A stretch of 64,000 nucleotides of DNA from Rhizophagus irregularis (lineage: Eukaryota; Glomeromycota; Glomeromycetes; Glomerales; Glomeraceae), in contig NC_089452.1 in the NCBI RefSeq assembly GCF_026210795.1, positions 2,418,001 through 2,482,000 of the forward strand. Reading direction: 5' to 3'. The stretch's first letter is position 1; each line of letters opens with the position of its first letter. Under the pieces are notes generated by a model. That model made no database searches. It had not been told where the DNA came from and saw only the letters and a program-made list of their open reading frames with translations. This document shows, one piece after another, positions 63,906 to 64,000 of the stretch. The position numbers were made by a program, and so were the translations under genes.

Positions 63906-64000
63906 CAATGGGCGCATTGTTCGTTAGTTTGTTTGCATAGTTGCTTCTTCTTAGGTTGGAATATATCTAGGCGGGGGATCAGGATAGTTTTAGTGTTATG
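63906..64000 (+). other. LINE copy 3, start of 3' UTR
   Basis: Matches 55729-55823 with few changes (for example GGGGATCAGGATAG versus GGGGATCAAGATAG). The window ends here, so whether a fourth tandem copy follows is unknown. Confidence 0.85.

Larger units (their letters stand above)
55994..64000 (+). mobile_element. LINE copy 3, 3' end beyond the window
   Basis: Leader 55994-56114, intact ORF1, broken ORF2 and the beginning of the 3' UTR. Its leader has only one and a half GACAAGGACTGATGA units versus the hairpin repeats in copy 1. Direct tandem with copy 2. Confidence 0.9.

Noticed and set aside
1-64000. tRNA or rRNA genes
   Set aside because: I found no cloverleaf with matching B-box or any rRNA-like block; the only tRNA-related signal is the primer-binding site at 27697.

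Overview
The window looks like nuclear DNA of a filamentous fungus, most likely an arbuscular mycorrhizal (Glomeromycotina, Rhizophagus-like) genome. The grounds are the very AT-rich background, short GT..AG introns of about 70-90 nt, dense nested transposons, and a transposase type that I remember (not checked here) as abundant in those genomes. Almost nothing in the 64 kb is a conventional host gene.

Region 1 (about 1-6700) is a compact, intron-free, one-strand block with higher GC than the rest. It encodes an SF3-type helicase (720-1871), an acidic/proline-rich protein (1983-3083), an exonuclease-less family-B DNA polymerase with a cysteine-protease-like N-terminal domain (3167-5020), an IQ-motif/Cys-cluster protein (5084-5605), a small helical protein (5687-6148) and an F-box-like protein (6258-6650). 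Several genes share a TTGAAGAT-like motif 25-50 nt before the ATG and are followed by T-rich tracts. This reads as a viral or plasmid-like replicon integrated in the genome.

Region 2 is a LINE array. Copy 1 (about 7003-10777) has a complete ORF1 and an ORF2 cut off at residue 465. Copy 2 is split: 150 bp of ORF1 at 24082-24231, then 48894 to about 55993 with an intact 1873-residue ORF2. Copy 3 (about 55994 to beyond the window) lies directly head-to-tail after copy 2, with intact ORF1 and an ORF2 broken by one frameshift and one nonsense codon.

Region 3 (10778-48893) is two near-identical copies of a 13.3-kb DNA transposon in opposite orientation around the 150-bp LINE fragment, which makes a giant palindrome. 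The termini (CACAGGTCGAATGA and CACACGTCAAATAA), the 3-bp target duplication (CTT) of copy B, the AT-rich subterminal ATCGG-repeat blocks and a Tnp2/Plavaka-like transposase suggest a CACTA-like (CMC/KDZ-type) element. Besides the transposase it carries two paralogous multi-exon genes (Arg-Ser/His repeats at the N-terminus, acidic Asp/Asn tail), two small coiled-coil genes (at least one broken) and a decayed second transposase 3' end. Copy B has additionally been hit by region 4.

Region 4 (26303-37633) is a full-length Ty3/gypsy-type LTR retrotransposon with 1392-bp LTRs and a 4-bp target duplication (GTGG). It carries separate Gag, protease, RT-RNaseH and integrase ORFs. Two things stand out: a thymidylate-kinase-like P-loop domain fused behind RNase H, and a Gag stop in the context UGA-CUA with protease in the same frame.

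Inferred order of events: a tandem LINE array formed; transposon B inserted in LINE copy 2; transposon A came to lie beside it with a deletion of about 5.4 kb of LINE array; the LTR element then inserted in copy B. The best candidates for undescribed biology are the kinase-bearing retrotransposon, the SF3/PolB replicon and the accessory proteins of the DNA transposon.
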